Source of the DNA: Candidatus Latescibacterota bacterium
Lineage (GTDB): Bacteria > JAAXHH01
DNA length: 64,000 bases
Reading direction: 5' to 3'
NCBI GenBank assembly: GCA_022823465.1
Contig: JAJEHX010000028.1
Location: 1 to 64,000 of the forward strand
Shown one piece after another: positions 8,826 to 18,800 of this stretch. The translations under genes and the position numbers were made by a program. The notes beneath the pieces were generated by a model that saw only the letters and a list, made by a program, of their open reading frames with translations, ran no database searches and was not told the origin of the DNA. Position 1 is the stretch's first letter. Each line of letters opens with the position of its first letter.

Positions 8826-10108
8826 AATTCAGCGTGGTCATATTCGCCGATACGGATGTCATCGCGGCCGGCGCCGCGCGGCCGGTTTACGGCATCCCTC
8901 TGCTCGAACGGCACCTTCGGGTCTTTTCTTCCCTGGGGGCCCGACGCGTCTCCGTGGTTGGACCTCCAGCCGGGCGGGATCCGGACGTCGGGGTCGACCG
9001 ATTCGACGAGCGCTGGTTCCGGGAGCTGCGCACCGTCGACTGCGTGCGGACCGACGAAAGCCCGGCCCGCTGGCTGCCTGAATCGGACGAAAGGGCCCTG
9101 GTCCTGGACGCCCGCCACCTGTATGATCCCCGCGTATTGCGCGCCATGATCGACGTTGGTTCAAACAGAAGGGCCGTGGATCCGGCGGCCCGGGAATCGT
9201 GCAGGCTTCTGGCGGCCGACGCGGATTTGCTCGCGGAACTCACGGCGTCCTGGGCCGGTTCCGAATCGTTGTGGTCGGCGCTGAACGCAGCACCGGATTC
9301 GGTCTGTCCAGTATACGATCTCCACGATATGGATCCCTATATCGTGGATCTCCGCCGCAGCCTGCCCCCTTGGTGGATCGTCCTCGATTCGGAGCGGAAA
9401 GTCCGCAGGGCGGAGGGACTGTTGATCGACGCGGCCCAGAAGGGTACGCTGGATTTCCCGGCGGAGTTCATCCACCCCCCCCTTGAGAACCTGCTTACGA
9501 AGTGGATTTCGGCCAGCACCGTCACGCCCAACCAGGTAACCACCCTCACCATTGTGCTCGCCTTTCTGACTACCGGATTGCTGGCCGCGGGACAACTGGC
9601 CACGGGATACCTGCTCGCCGGACTGATCATCGCCTTTGCCGTCGGCGTTCTGGATGGAGTGGATGGCAAGCTGGCGCGCGTGACGGAGCGATGCACCCGG
9701 TTCGGGGATCGCTACGAACATATCCTGGATGTCGTCTGGGAACTGACCTGGTACTGGGCCCTGGGGTGGATGCTCAGCGGCGGCGGAGCCGAGGTGGGGC
9801 CTTTTGTGCTGAGCACGGTGATCACCCTCTTTTATCTGCTTGACAAGGCCGCCACGGGGATGTTCAAGTCCAGGCAGGGGATCGAGCTGTTCGACTACGA
9901 ACCCGTGGATCGCTTTTTTCGTCGCATCGGCGCCCGGCGAAATACGAACGTCCTCCTGCTGCTGGCGGGCACTTCGGCAGGCATGCTGGAGGAAGCGTTT
10001 ACTTTCGTGGCGATCTGGACGGTGATTACGGCGGCGTTTCACTGGACGCGGGCGATCTGGCTGTTATCGAAGCATGTGCCGGCCGACGAGACGAACCGGT
10101 CCGTTTGA
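8822..10108 (+). CDS. CDP-alcohol phosphatidyltransferase family protein with degenerate nucleotidyltransferase-like N-terminus
   Basis: DGVDGKLARVTERCTRFGDRYEHILD motif plus TM segments; the N-terminal ~220 aa lack the GGxGxR...PKPL signature. TTG start overlaps the upstream TGA. Confidence 0.78.
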   Translation: MKFSVVIFADTDVIAAGAARPVYGIPLLERHLRVFSSLGARRVSVVGPPAGRDPDVGVDRFDERWFRELRTVDCVRTDESPARWLPESDERALVLDARHLYDPRVLRAMIDVGSNRRAVDPAARESCRLLAADADLLAELTASWAGSESLWSALNAAPDSVCPVYDLHDMDPYIVDLRRSLPPWWIVLDSERKVRRAEGLLIDAAQKGTLDFPAEFIHPPLENLLTKWISASTVTPNQVTTLTIVLAFLTTGLLAAGQLATGYLLAGLIIAFAVGVLDGVDGKLARVTERCTRFGDRYEHILDVVWELTWYWALGWMLSGGGAEVGPFVLSTVITLFYLLDKAATGMFKSRQGIELFDYEPVDRFFRRIGARRNTNVLLLLAGTSAGMLEEAFTFVAIWTVITAAFHWTRAIWLLSKHVPADETNRSV

Positions 10109-10113
10109 GGCCG

Positions 10114-10140
10114 CCGGCTATGCCGGCCATGCCGGCCATG
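10114..10140. repeat. 9-nt tandem repeat (ccggcYatg x3), intergenic
   Basis: ccggctatg ccggccatg ccggccatg. Confidence 0.8.
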
Positions 10141-10271
10141 ATATCCAACGACCATGGACCGGCCAACAGTATTTATCGGATCGACAAGTGACCGTCCGCG
10201 CTTTATTTATTGGATCAACACGTGACCGTCTGCGTTTAATGTATTTAAGTTAAGGAAGTGAATCTACGATT

Positions 10272-11648
10272 ATGCCATGCGGAGGCATCGTGTTTCGTCT
10301 GCTGACCCACATGCTGGCGACATCGCTGATTACAGGGTCTGTCATCGCGCAGGGACCGGACCAGCCCGTCCGGATGACGCTGGAACAATGCGTGGACCGC
10401 GCCTTGAAGGTCAGTCCGGATATCGAACAGGCGGTCCTTGCCGTAAAAGGCCTGGAAGCCAGGCTGAGCGAAGCGAGATTCGCCGGCGTAACGCCCCAGT
10501 TGCAGTGGACCAACATATTCGGGCCGGCGCCAGGCATAAAAGGCGACACGGAACAGATCGAGACTATACGGAGCGATCTCACGGATCTGGGCGTTTTCTC
10601 CCGGACGCACATCGAACTGGTTCAGCCGCTGTATACATTTGGAAAACTCGGCAACGCGAAAAAGGCGGCCGGTTTCGGTCTCGAAGCGGGTGAGGCGGCC
10701 GTTGAATCGAAGAAGAACGACGTGGTGCTTCAGGTTAAAAAGCTGTTCTACGGTCTTGTGCTGGCCAGGGAGCTCAGAGAGATCATTCAGGAAAGCGAAG
10801 AGAAAGTACGGGAGGCCAGACAGCGCGTAAACGAGATGATCGAGGAGGACTCGGAAGATGTCGGACAGAACGACCTGCTGAAAATCGACGTCTTCGAATT
10901 CGAAGTGCAACAAAGCCGGGCGCGTGCCGAGAAGTCGATCGAAATGGGGAAGGCGGCGCTGATGGCCGTGCTCGGAATCGATCGCTTCGTCGATTTCGAT
11001 ATCGTCGACACCGCCGCCGGAACCGATCCGGCACACCTCGAAGGGCTGGAAGTCTACATCGAACAGGCGAAGAGCCGGCGGCATGACATCCGGCAGCTCA
11101 GGTCAGCGGTGCTGGCCCGCCGGGCGTTGCTGAAGGTGGCCAAGAGCGATTTCTATCCCCAGATCGCCCTGGCGGGGTCGCTCCAATGGGGTTTCGCGCC
11201 CCACAGGCCGGAACTCGACAATCCATTCCTGCGGGACGAGTTTAATTTCCTTCGCGGCGGTGCGGTAATCACGTTGCGGCAGAATTTCAATTTCGGGCTG
11301 ACCCGCGCCAAGTATCTGGCGCGGAAGGCGGAGTTGGCGACTCTGGCGAGCAAGGAATCGCAGGCGCTGAACGCGGTCGAACTGCAGGTGGAGCAGACCT
11401 ACCGGGACGTGGTCGAGGCCCGTGCCAACGTAGTCAACAGCGACCGGGCGCTCCGCTCCGCCAGGGCATGGCTGACAGCCGCGACCCTGGGTTTCGATGT
11501 TACCGGAGACAGTTCGGAATTGCTGGACGCCTACACCGCCCACGCAAAAATGCAGCATGCGCACCGGCAGTCCCTGTTTGCATACCGGGTCTCGCTGGCC
11601 GCACTCGATCACGTAACGGGTAATGGTGTTTCATATACGCGGCGCTAG
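10272..11648 (+). CDS. TolC family outer membrane efflux protein
   Basis: Repeated coiled-coil/OEP pattern: MTLEQCVDRALKVSPDIEQAVLAVKGLEARLSEAR...LFYGLVLARELREIIQESEEKVREARQRVNEMIEE...AALDHVTG. Confidence 0.85.
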   Translation: MPCGGIVFRLLTHMLATSLITGSVIAQGPDQPVRMTLEQCVDRALKVSPDIEQAVLAVKGLEARLSEARFAGVTPQLQWTNIFGPAPGIKGDTEQIETIRSDLTDLGVFSRTHIELVQPLYTFGKLGNAKKAAGFGLEAGEAAVESKKNDVVLQVKKLFYGLVLARELREIIQESEEKVREARQRVNEMIEEDSEDVGQNDLLKIDVFEFEVQQSRARAEKSIEMGKAALMAVLGIDRFVDFDIVDTAAGTDPAHLEGLEVYIEQAKSRRHDIRQLRSAVLARRALLKVAKSDFYPQIALAGSLQWGFAPHRPELDNPFLRDEFNFLRGGAVITLRQNFNFGLTRAKYLARKAELATLASKESQALNAVELQVEQTYRDVVEARANVVNSDRALRSARAWLTAATLGFDVTGDSSELLDAYTAHAKMQHAHRQSLFAYRVSLAALDHVTGNGVSYTRR

Positions 11649-11672
11649 CGGCGCAATCGCAAGGAACGGAGC

Positions 11673-12545
11673 ATGTTCATGAAGAAACGACGGGCAGGGG
11701 CGGGCAGGGTGATCTATTTGCTGGCCGGAGGCGTCCTTTTGTGCAGCGCCGCGATAATCGATCCGTCTTCCGTCCTCCGTTCCGATTCGACGGACCCGCG
11801 GCCGTCGCCCGGTTCCACGTGGCCGCGGGTCGATTCGTTCACCCCGGCTGTCGCGTGGGCGGACCATACGGACCGTCCGGACCGTCCGGACCATGCGGAT
11901 CATCCACAGCGCCGCGACGACGTGCAACCGTCGATCATCATCGAAGACTTCGACAACTCGGACATCGGCGGTTTTCCCTTGACCTGGAAAGCCTGGCGAG
12001 GAGACGACAACCTGGCCCGCAATATGTACACGGTCCGGGAAGAAAACGGCAACCGGTATCTGCACGCGGCCGAAGACGGCTCTTCCACTATCATCCACAA
12101 GCAGTTGAGCGAATGGGACGCGAATGAATATCCTGTCCTGTCCTGGCGCTGGCGGGCAAGGGTGCTTCCGAAAGACGGGGATGAACGCATCGGTTCCAGG
12201 AACGACAGCAGCGTGGCGGTCTACGTAGTCCTGGATCAGAATTTCATCGGGGTGCCCAAGACCCTGAAGTACGTGTGGAGCACCACCCTGCCGGTCGGCA
12301 CGTACCACCGCCGGGACGGCATCGGCCGTCCCCACGTGATCGTGCTCGAAAGCGGGGAGGAGAAACTCGGCCGGTGGGTTGAGGAGTCGGTCGACGTGCA
12401 CGCGGATTATGTCCGGATTTTCGGAAAGAAACCGCCCCGAAAAGCCGTGGGGATCGGTATTCTGACGGATGGCAACGCGACGGGAACGGATTCGCAGGGG
12501 GATTACGACGACTTCGTGGTACATCGCCGTGGGACCGGGTCCTGA
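11673..12545 (+). CDS. DUF3047 domain-containing protein
   Basis: IIIEDFDNSDIGGFPLTWKAW...LSWRWRARVLPKDGDER...SVAVYVVLDQNFIGVPKTLKYVWSTTLPVGT...VGIGILTDGNATGTDSQGDYDDF matches the DUF3047 pattern; N-terminal signal anchor. Confidence 0.78.
   Translation: MFMKKRRAGAGRVIYLLAGGVLLCSAAIIDPSSVLRSDSTDPRPSPGSTWPRVDSFTPAVAWADHTDRPDRPDHADHPQRRDDVQPSIIIEDFDNSDIGGFPLTWKAWRGDDNLARNMYTVREENGNRYLHAAEDGSSTIIHKQLSEWDANEYPVLSWRWRARVLPKDGDERIGSRNDSSVAVYVVLDQNFIGVPKTLKYVWSTTLPVGTYHRRDGIGRPHVIVLESGEEKLGRWVEESVDVHADYVRIFGKKPPRKAVGIGILTDGNATGTDSQGDYDDFVVHRRGTGS
11862..11906 (+). repeat. 9-nt tandem repeat x5 inside the DUF3047 gene (encodes DHTDRPDRPDHADHP)
   Basis: gaccatacg gaccgtccg gaccgtccg gaccatgcg gatcatcca. 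Confidence 0.85.
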
Positions 12546-12571
12546 CCCGGCCAAACGGATGGAGGAAGGAC

Positions 12572-13171
12572 ATGCGTTCGTTACGCCGTGAGATTCGCGG
12601 GATGGCCTGTATTGCCGCCTGGGCGGCGGTATCTTTGCTGGCGTTCGGGAGTTACGCCCAGGTATCCTCGCCCATCGAGACGCTGAAGCGAAGGGATGCC
12701 GCCTTGCGTGCCCTTGGCGGGTCGACCACCGAAGCCGTCCGGGACAGTCTGGTGCGCCAGGCCGTCGTATCGGGATTCGATTTCGAACGGCACAGCCGTA
12801 TCTCCCTCGGCAGGTACTGGCGGGAGCGGACGGATGCGGAGCGGGATGAATTTGTTTCGGTCCTGCGTCAATGGACGGAGAACAGGGCCCTCGATAAACT
12901 GCGCAAGCGATCGGATGAAACGACGTATGACGGAGAAGAAACGCGGGGCAGCAGGTCGCTGGTGAGAACCACGGTCTGGTACAGGGGCACCAAAACGCTC
13001 GTCGATTACAAGATGGAGCTTAAGCAGGGGGACTGGCTCATCTACGACATGGTGATAGACGGGGCGAGCGTGGCGTTGGCCAACAGGGACGCATTTTACA
13101 AGAAGATCAGACAGTCCTCCTATGCGGAACTCCTCAGCACACTCCGTGCTAAAACCCTTGAAACAGAATAG
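12572..13171 (+). CDS. MlaC/Ttg2D-like phospholipid-binding (toluene tolerance) family protein
   Basis: Signal peptide; FDFERHSRISLGRYWRERTDAERDEFVSVLRQW...VRTTVWYRGTKTLVDYKMELKQGDWLIYDMVIDGASVALANRDAFYKKI resembles Tol_Tol_Ttg2/MlaC proteins. Confidence 0.78.
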   Translation: MRSLRREIRGMACIAAWAAVSLLAFGSYAQVSSPIETLKRRDAALRALGGSTTEAVRDSLVRQAVVSGFDFERHSRISLGRYWRERTDAERDEFVSVLRQWTENRALDKLRKRSDETTYDGEETRGSRSLVRTTVWYRGTKTLVDYKMELKQGDWLIYDMVIDGASVALANRDAFYKKIRQSSYAELLSTLRAKTLETE

Positions 13172-13253
13172 GAAACAATGTATATTACCCAGCCGGTTGT
13201 ATGGCAGATTCGGACGCTTGGCATATCCATGTCCTAAGTTTATAGGAGAAAGC

Positions 13254-14684
13254 ATGGTGAAATCGCCGTACAAACGGTGTGTTTTTTTCCTGGTCGACGG
13301 CGCCCGCGCGGACGTGATGCAGGATTTAATCAAAGCGGGTGAGCTTCCGGCCCTGCAGCGATTCGTGCTCGACAGGGGAGACTACCGGACGGCGGTGACT
13401 TCCTTCCCGTCCACGACCGGTCCGGCCCATGTCCCCTTTCTTACGGGTTGTACGCCAGGATCGTCCGATCTTCCCGGCATTCGCTGGTTTGACCGTTCCA
13501 AACCCCACGGGTTCACCCATTTCAGTCAGTCGCGCAGTTACGTGGGACCTGGTGGACTGTACATGGACCAGGACCTCAGGGAAGATATCCGCACCATCTT
13601 CGAATACTTCGAACAACCGGCCGGAGTATTCAGCTTTCTGAACAGGGGACTGGGTATTTTCGAGAATCAGACGCTGCTGGCCAAGAACTGGTACCTGCTC
13701 TATGCTCATTTAACCGGGCACTGGCAGGCCGTGGACGACGCGGCGTGGCGGTACGTGGACCGGGCGATCGACCGGGAGACGGATTTCCTTTCGGTCGTAT
13801 TTCCCGCGGTGGACGAGTATTCGCATTACACCGATCCTTTTTCGGATGACACCCTGGATGCATACCGCGCGTTCGACCGGGGGCTCGGCAGGCTGGCGGA
13901 ACGGCTCAACCTAAAAGGCAGGCTGGATGATACGCTGTTCGTGGTTTCCAGCGATCATGGCCTGACCACCACCCATACGCATTTCGAACTCTGGTCGTTT
14001 CTGGACGAACTGGGGTTTAACACGCTATACTATCCGAAGATTCTGCGTAACGGGTGCAATGCGGCCTCGATGGTGTCCGGTAACGGAATGGCCCATGTAT
14101 ACCTAAAGAAAGGCGATACGTGGGCGGAGCGGCCTTCCTGTGACGAGGTCCGTGCCATGGGAGATACGGACCTGGTCGAAGCCCTGCTCTCGCAGGAAGC
14201 GATAGACCTGGTGGCGGTCAGAACCCACGACCAGGGCGTTATCGTATGGAGCCGCCGTGGCGTGGCCGAGATCCAGGAGACGCGGAATGGCCTGTCCTAC
14301 CGGGTGCGCGAGGGCAAGGACCCCTTCGGGTACGGCGACATGCCGGTCGAGATGTCCCAGGAGCAGGCGCTTTCCGCCACGTTCGACACGGACTATCCGG
14401 ACGCGCCGTATCAACTCCTGAAGGTCATCGGATCATCCCGGTCGGGTGACGTGATCGTCAGCGCCCGCAAAGGATACGATCTGAGAATCCGGCACGAGCA
14501 TCCTGAACACAGGGCGTCCCATGGTTCGCTCCATCGCGACCACATGCATGTCCCGTTGTTCATGAATTCGGAGATCCCGGCAGACCACGTGCGCACGGTG
14601 GACTTGTTCCCCGCCATGTTGAGTCTGACGGGGCATTCGGTTGAAGGCGATATAGACGGTACCGATTTTGTCGCCGCCGCCTGA
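13254..14684 (+). CDS. Alkaline phosphatase superfamily phosphodiesterase/nucleotide pyrophosphatase-like protein
   Basis: CVFFLVDGARADVMQDL...SFPSTTGPAHVPFLTG (Thr nucleophile region), DEYSHY, SSDHGLTTTHTH, RASHGSLHRDHMHVPLFM metal-ligand motifs. Confidence 0.82.
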   Translation: MVKSPYKRCVFFLVDGARADVMQDLIKAGELPALQRFVLDRGDYRTAVTSFPSTTGPAHVPFLTGCTPGSSDLPGIRWFDRSKPHGFTHFSQSRSYVGPGGLYMDQDLREDIRTIFEYFEQPAGVFSFLNRGLGIFENQTLLAKNWYLLYAHLTGHWQAVDDAAWRYVDRAIDRETDFLSVVFPAVDEYSHYTDPFSDDTLDAYRAFDRGLGRLAERLNLKGRLDDTLFVVSSDHGLTTTHTHFELWSFLDELGFNTLYYPKILRNGCNAASMVSGNGMAHVYLKKGDTWAERPSCDEVRAMGDTDLVEALLSQEAIDLVAVRTHDQGVIVWSRRGVAEIQETRNGLSYRVREGKDPFGYGDMPVEMSQEQALSATFDTDYPDAPYQLLKVIGSSRSGDVIVSARKGYDLRIRHEHPEHRASHGSLHRDHMHVPLFMNSEIPADHVRTVDLFPAMLSLTGHSVEGDIDGTDFVAAA

Positions 14685-14705
14685 GGCACGGCGATAAAGG
14701 AGCAG

Positions 14706-15803
14706 GTGTCCATGTCCGAACAAATCCAGGTCGCTCCGTCGCCGGAACGCTACGCGCCGTCTCCCGCGCCGCCCGTGTTGCAGCCCGATGCCGGCTATCT
14801 CGGGTATGACCGGTCGTTGTTGCGGCCCATGTCGCTGGGCCAGAAGCTCCGAGCCGTGATGAAGTACGTCTGGGTGCGGTTGAAGGGCGGGCCGATGTCG
14901 GTGAACATGGAAGTGACCTACCTGTGCAACGCCACCTGCGATTTCTGTGATTACTGGAAGGTGAAGCGTTCGGGCAAGCTGGGCGACTACGACTACGTGG
15001 AAGCGCTCAGGAAGCTGAATCCCCTGACGGTCACGCTGACCGGCGGGGAACCCATGATCAACAAGCAACTGCCCGAGGCGGTCAGGCGCATCAAGGATAG
15101 TTTGGGATTCGTCTATATCGGCATGGTCACCCACGGATCCCTGCTGACTGTGGAAAAGGCCATGGCCCTGTGGGACGCCGGGCTGGGCCATATATCCATC
15201 TCATTGAACTACATCGGCCGCGAACACGACGAGGAACGGGGCATCGAGGGGCTGTACGAGCATATCACCACACTTGTTCCCCAGCTGACGGCCCGGGGCG
15301 TCAACGTGATCTTCAACACGGTGATCATGCGCGAGAACCTGGACCACGTCGTACCCATTGCGCACCTGGCGCGGTCCATGGGCGCGAAGGTTTCCTACAG
15401 CTGTTACAGCGACTACAAGAATGGGAACGAAACTCACCTGGTGGATCCCGGGCATGAAGACCAGCTGGAATCCGTGATCGAGGACCTGATCTACCAGAAG
15501 TCCCGGTTGGGCAACATTGTCAACTCCGCCTGGTACCTGCGCCGCATCCCCGACTATTTCCGGGATGCCCTCCCGCAATCCTGCACGGCGGCGGGTAAGT
15601 GGCTGGTGCAATTGACGCCCGACGGTGACGTAAAGCCCTGCGCGGAACTGCCCGTACTGTCCGGGTACGCCGACTTCAAGCGGGTTTCGAAGAAGATCGA
15701 CTGCAACCGATGCTGGTACAGCTGCCGGGGAGAGACCGAGTCTTCGTTGAAGCCTGGAAGGTTGCTGGAAGGTCTGGTAAGGGCCATACGCAGCAGCGCT
15801 TAG
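14706..15803 (+). CDS. Radical SAM protein with C-terminal Cys cluster (SPASM-like)
   Basis: VTYLCNATCDFCDYWK (CxxxCxxC), TGGEPMINKQLPEAV; C-terminus CTAAGKWLVQLTPDGDVKPCAELPV...CNRCWYSC. Confidence 0.85.
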   Translation: MSMSEQIQVAPSPERYAPSPAPPVLQPDAGYLGYDRSLLRPMSLGQKLRAVMKYVWVRLKGGPMSVNMEVTYLCNATCDFCDYWKVKRSGKLGDYDYVEALRKLNPLTVTLTGGEPMINKQLPEAVRRIKDSLGFVYIGMVTHGSLLTVEKAMALWDAGLGHISISLNYIGREHDEERGIEGLYEHITTLVPQLTARGVNVIFNTVIMRENLDHVVPIAHLARSMGAKVSYSCYSDYKNGNETHLVDPGHEDQLESVIEDLIYQKSRLGNIVNSAWYLRRIPDYFRDALPQSCTAAGKWLVQLTPDGDVKPCAELPVLSGYADFKRVSKKIDCNRCWYSCRGETESSLKPGRLLEGLVRAIRSSA

Positions 15804-18800
15804 TCGACCGGCACCAGTTCCCGGGCGAGAATCCGGCCGGTGTGGGAAAGGGAGCCGGCGATTTCCTCCGGCGTACCCGCCGCGACGACGTGACCGCCCT
15901 GGTCGCCGCCTTCGGGACCGAGATCCACGATCCAGTCGGCTGTCTTGATGATGTCGAGGTTGTGCTCGATCACCAGCACCGTGTTCCCCTTGTCCACCAG
16001 CCTGTTGAGGACGTCCAGCAGCTTGCGGATGTCGTCGAAGTGCAATCCCGTGGTCGGCTCGTCCAGCAGGTAGATGGTCTTGCCGGTACCGGGCCGGGAA
16101 AGTTCCTTCGCCAGCTTGACGCGTTGCGCCTCTCCCCCCGACAGCGTAATGGCCGACTGGCCGAGCTTGATGTAGTCGAGTCCCACGTCGTACAGCGTCT
16201 GTAGCGTGCGCCGGATGCGGGGCACGTTCTCGAAGTGCTCGAGGGCCTCGGCCACGGTCATCTCCAGCGTGTCGGCGATGGTTTTGCCCTTGTAGGTCAC
16301 CTCCAGCGTTTCCTTCATGTAGCGCTTCCCGTCGCAGACCTCGCAGGTCATCCACACGTCCGCCAGAAAATGCATCTCGATCTTGCGCACGCCGAGTCCC
16401 TGGCAGGCCTCGCAGCGGCCCGCGGGCACGTTGAAGCTGAACCGGCGGGGTTCGTAGCCTCGCATCCGGGCCTCCACGGTCTGGGAGAAGAGCGAGCGGA
16501 TCGGCGCGAAGAGCCCGACGTAGGTGGAAGGGTCCGACCGGGGGGAATGGCCGATGGGCGTCTGGTCGATGTTGATGACCTTGTCCACGAACCGCAGCCC
16601 CTTGATTTCGTCGTGAGGTCCGGGATTTACCTGGGCGCGGTGCAGCGTGGAGGCCAGCACGGGATAGAGGATATCATTCACGAGGGAACTCTTCCCCGAT
16701 CCGGACACCCCCGTGACGCAGATGAAGAGGCCGAGGGGCAGCGTCACGTCGATGTTCTTCAGGTTGTTCTGGCGGGCTCCCATGATACGCAGCTTGTTCC
16801 GTCCCGGTTTGCGGCGGTCCCGAGGCACTTCGATGCGAAGCTGGTTGCCGAGGTATCTTCCGGTCAGCGAAGCCGGGTGTTCCCTGAGCGCGTCCGGCGA
16901 CCCCTCGCCCACGATCCGGCCTCCGTATGTGCCGGCTCCCGGACCGAAGTCCACCAGGTTGTCGGCGTGCTCGAGCGTATCGCGGTCGTGTTCGACCATG
17001 ATGAGGGTATTGCCGAGATCGCGCAGATTTTCCAGGGCCTCGATCAGCCTGAGGTTGTCCCGCGGATGGAGCCCGATCGTGGGTTCGTCGAGCACGTAGA
17101 GCACGCCGGTCAGACCCGATCCGATCTGGCTGGCCAATCGGATCCGCTGCGCCTCGCCACCCGACAGCGTGGGCGCGCGGCGGTCGAGGGTCAGGTATTC
17201 CAGTCCCACGTCCAGGAGAAAGCGCATGCGGTTGCGGATCTCCATCATCACCTCGCCCACGACATCCCGCTGGGATTCGGACAGTTCCAGTCCGTCAATG
17301 AAGGCCGTGGCGCGATTGATGGACATGGCGCAGAGCCCGGCAATGGAAACGCCGTCGACCAGTACGGACAGGCTTTCGGGCCGGAGCCGGCCGCCGTCGC
17401 AGGCCGAACAGGGCGTCGGTTGCAGCAGGCGGGCAAGTTCGGGGAACCGGTTCGCATACCGGGCGACCAGCTCGACGGTCGGGAATATGCCCCGGAACTG
17501 GAAGGACAGGCCGGGTACCCGGTGGTCGTCGATCCACTGATCGTTTCCGTAGAGGAACACCTGGAGCTGCTCCGGCGACAGTTCGTCGACCGGCGTGTTC
17601 AGCGTAAACCCCTTTGCGGATGCGACCTGTTCCAGCAGGCCGAGCATGGACCGTTCGCCCACTGCGCCTTCACCCCAGATCGCCTGCGCGGCTTCACGAA
17701 TGGTTTTCGAACGATCGGGAATCAACAGGTCCAGGTCGATGCCGGGCTGGGTTCCGAGCCCCTCGCATTCGGGGCACATGCCCGACCGGTGGTTGAAGGA
17801 GAAACTCTGGAGGGACAGTTCTTCATAGCTGACGCCGCAGGCCGGGCAGGAATAGTACCGGCTGAACCGGATGTCGCGGGCGCCGCCGGCATCCGGTTCC
17901 TGCACCTCGGCGATCATCAGTCCCCCCGACAGCTCCAGGGCCGTCTCCACGGAATCTGCCAGGCGCTGCCGCACGTCCCCACGCATGACGATCCGGTCCA
18001 CCACCACGCACAGTTCGTGGCGCCGGCGCCGGTCGATCTGTATATCCTCTTCGAGGCGGTGCAGGACGCCGTCGATGCGCACCCGGATGAACCCGTTGCG
18101 GCGGGCCCGGTCCAGGAGTGCGTCGTACCCCTCGGCGCCATCGGGCTCCAGCGGCGCGTGCAGCGTAGCGCGGGTCTGCTCCGGCAGTTTCATGATCCGG
18201 TCCACGATCTGGCTGGGCGTCTGCGCGCCGATGGGAACGCGGCAGGCCGGGCAGTGGGGCACGCCGACCAGGGCGTAGAGCGCGCGCAGGTACTCGTAGA
18301 TCTCCGTTATGGTGCCCACCGTGGAGCGGGGGTTCCGGCCCGGAGCCTTCTGTTCGATGGATATGGCCGGGGACAGGCCGACGATGTGGTCCACCTTCGG
18401 CTTCTGCATCTGCTGGAGGAACTGGCGCGCATAGGCGGAAAGGGATTCCACGTACCGCCGCTGCCCTTCCGCGTAGACCGTGTCGAGGGCCAGGGAGGTC
18501 TTGCCGGAGCCGGATACGCCGGTGAACACGGTCATCCGGTCCCGGGGGATGGCCACGGAGAGATCGTTCAGGTTGTGTTCCCGGGCGCCGCGCACGGTGA
18601 TCTCCCGGATGTGTCCGTCTTCCGAAGCCGCCTTTTCCGGCGGCTTTGGAGGCGCCTGAGGCGTCCGGGGGCTCAGCGCCTTCCCCAGGATTTGCCCCGT
18701 GGACGATCCGGCGACGCCCGCTACCGTCTCCGGCGCGCCCTCCGCGATGACGCGCCCGCCCGCTTCTCCGCCCTCCGGCCCCAGGTCGATGATCCAGTCG

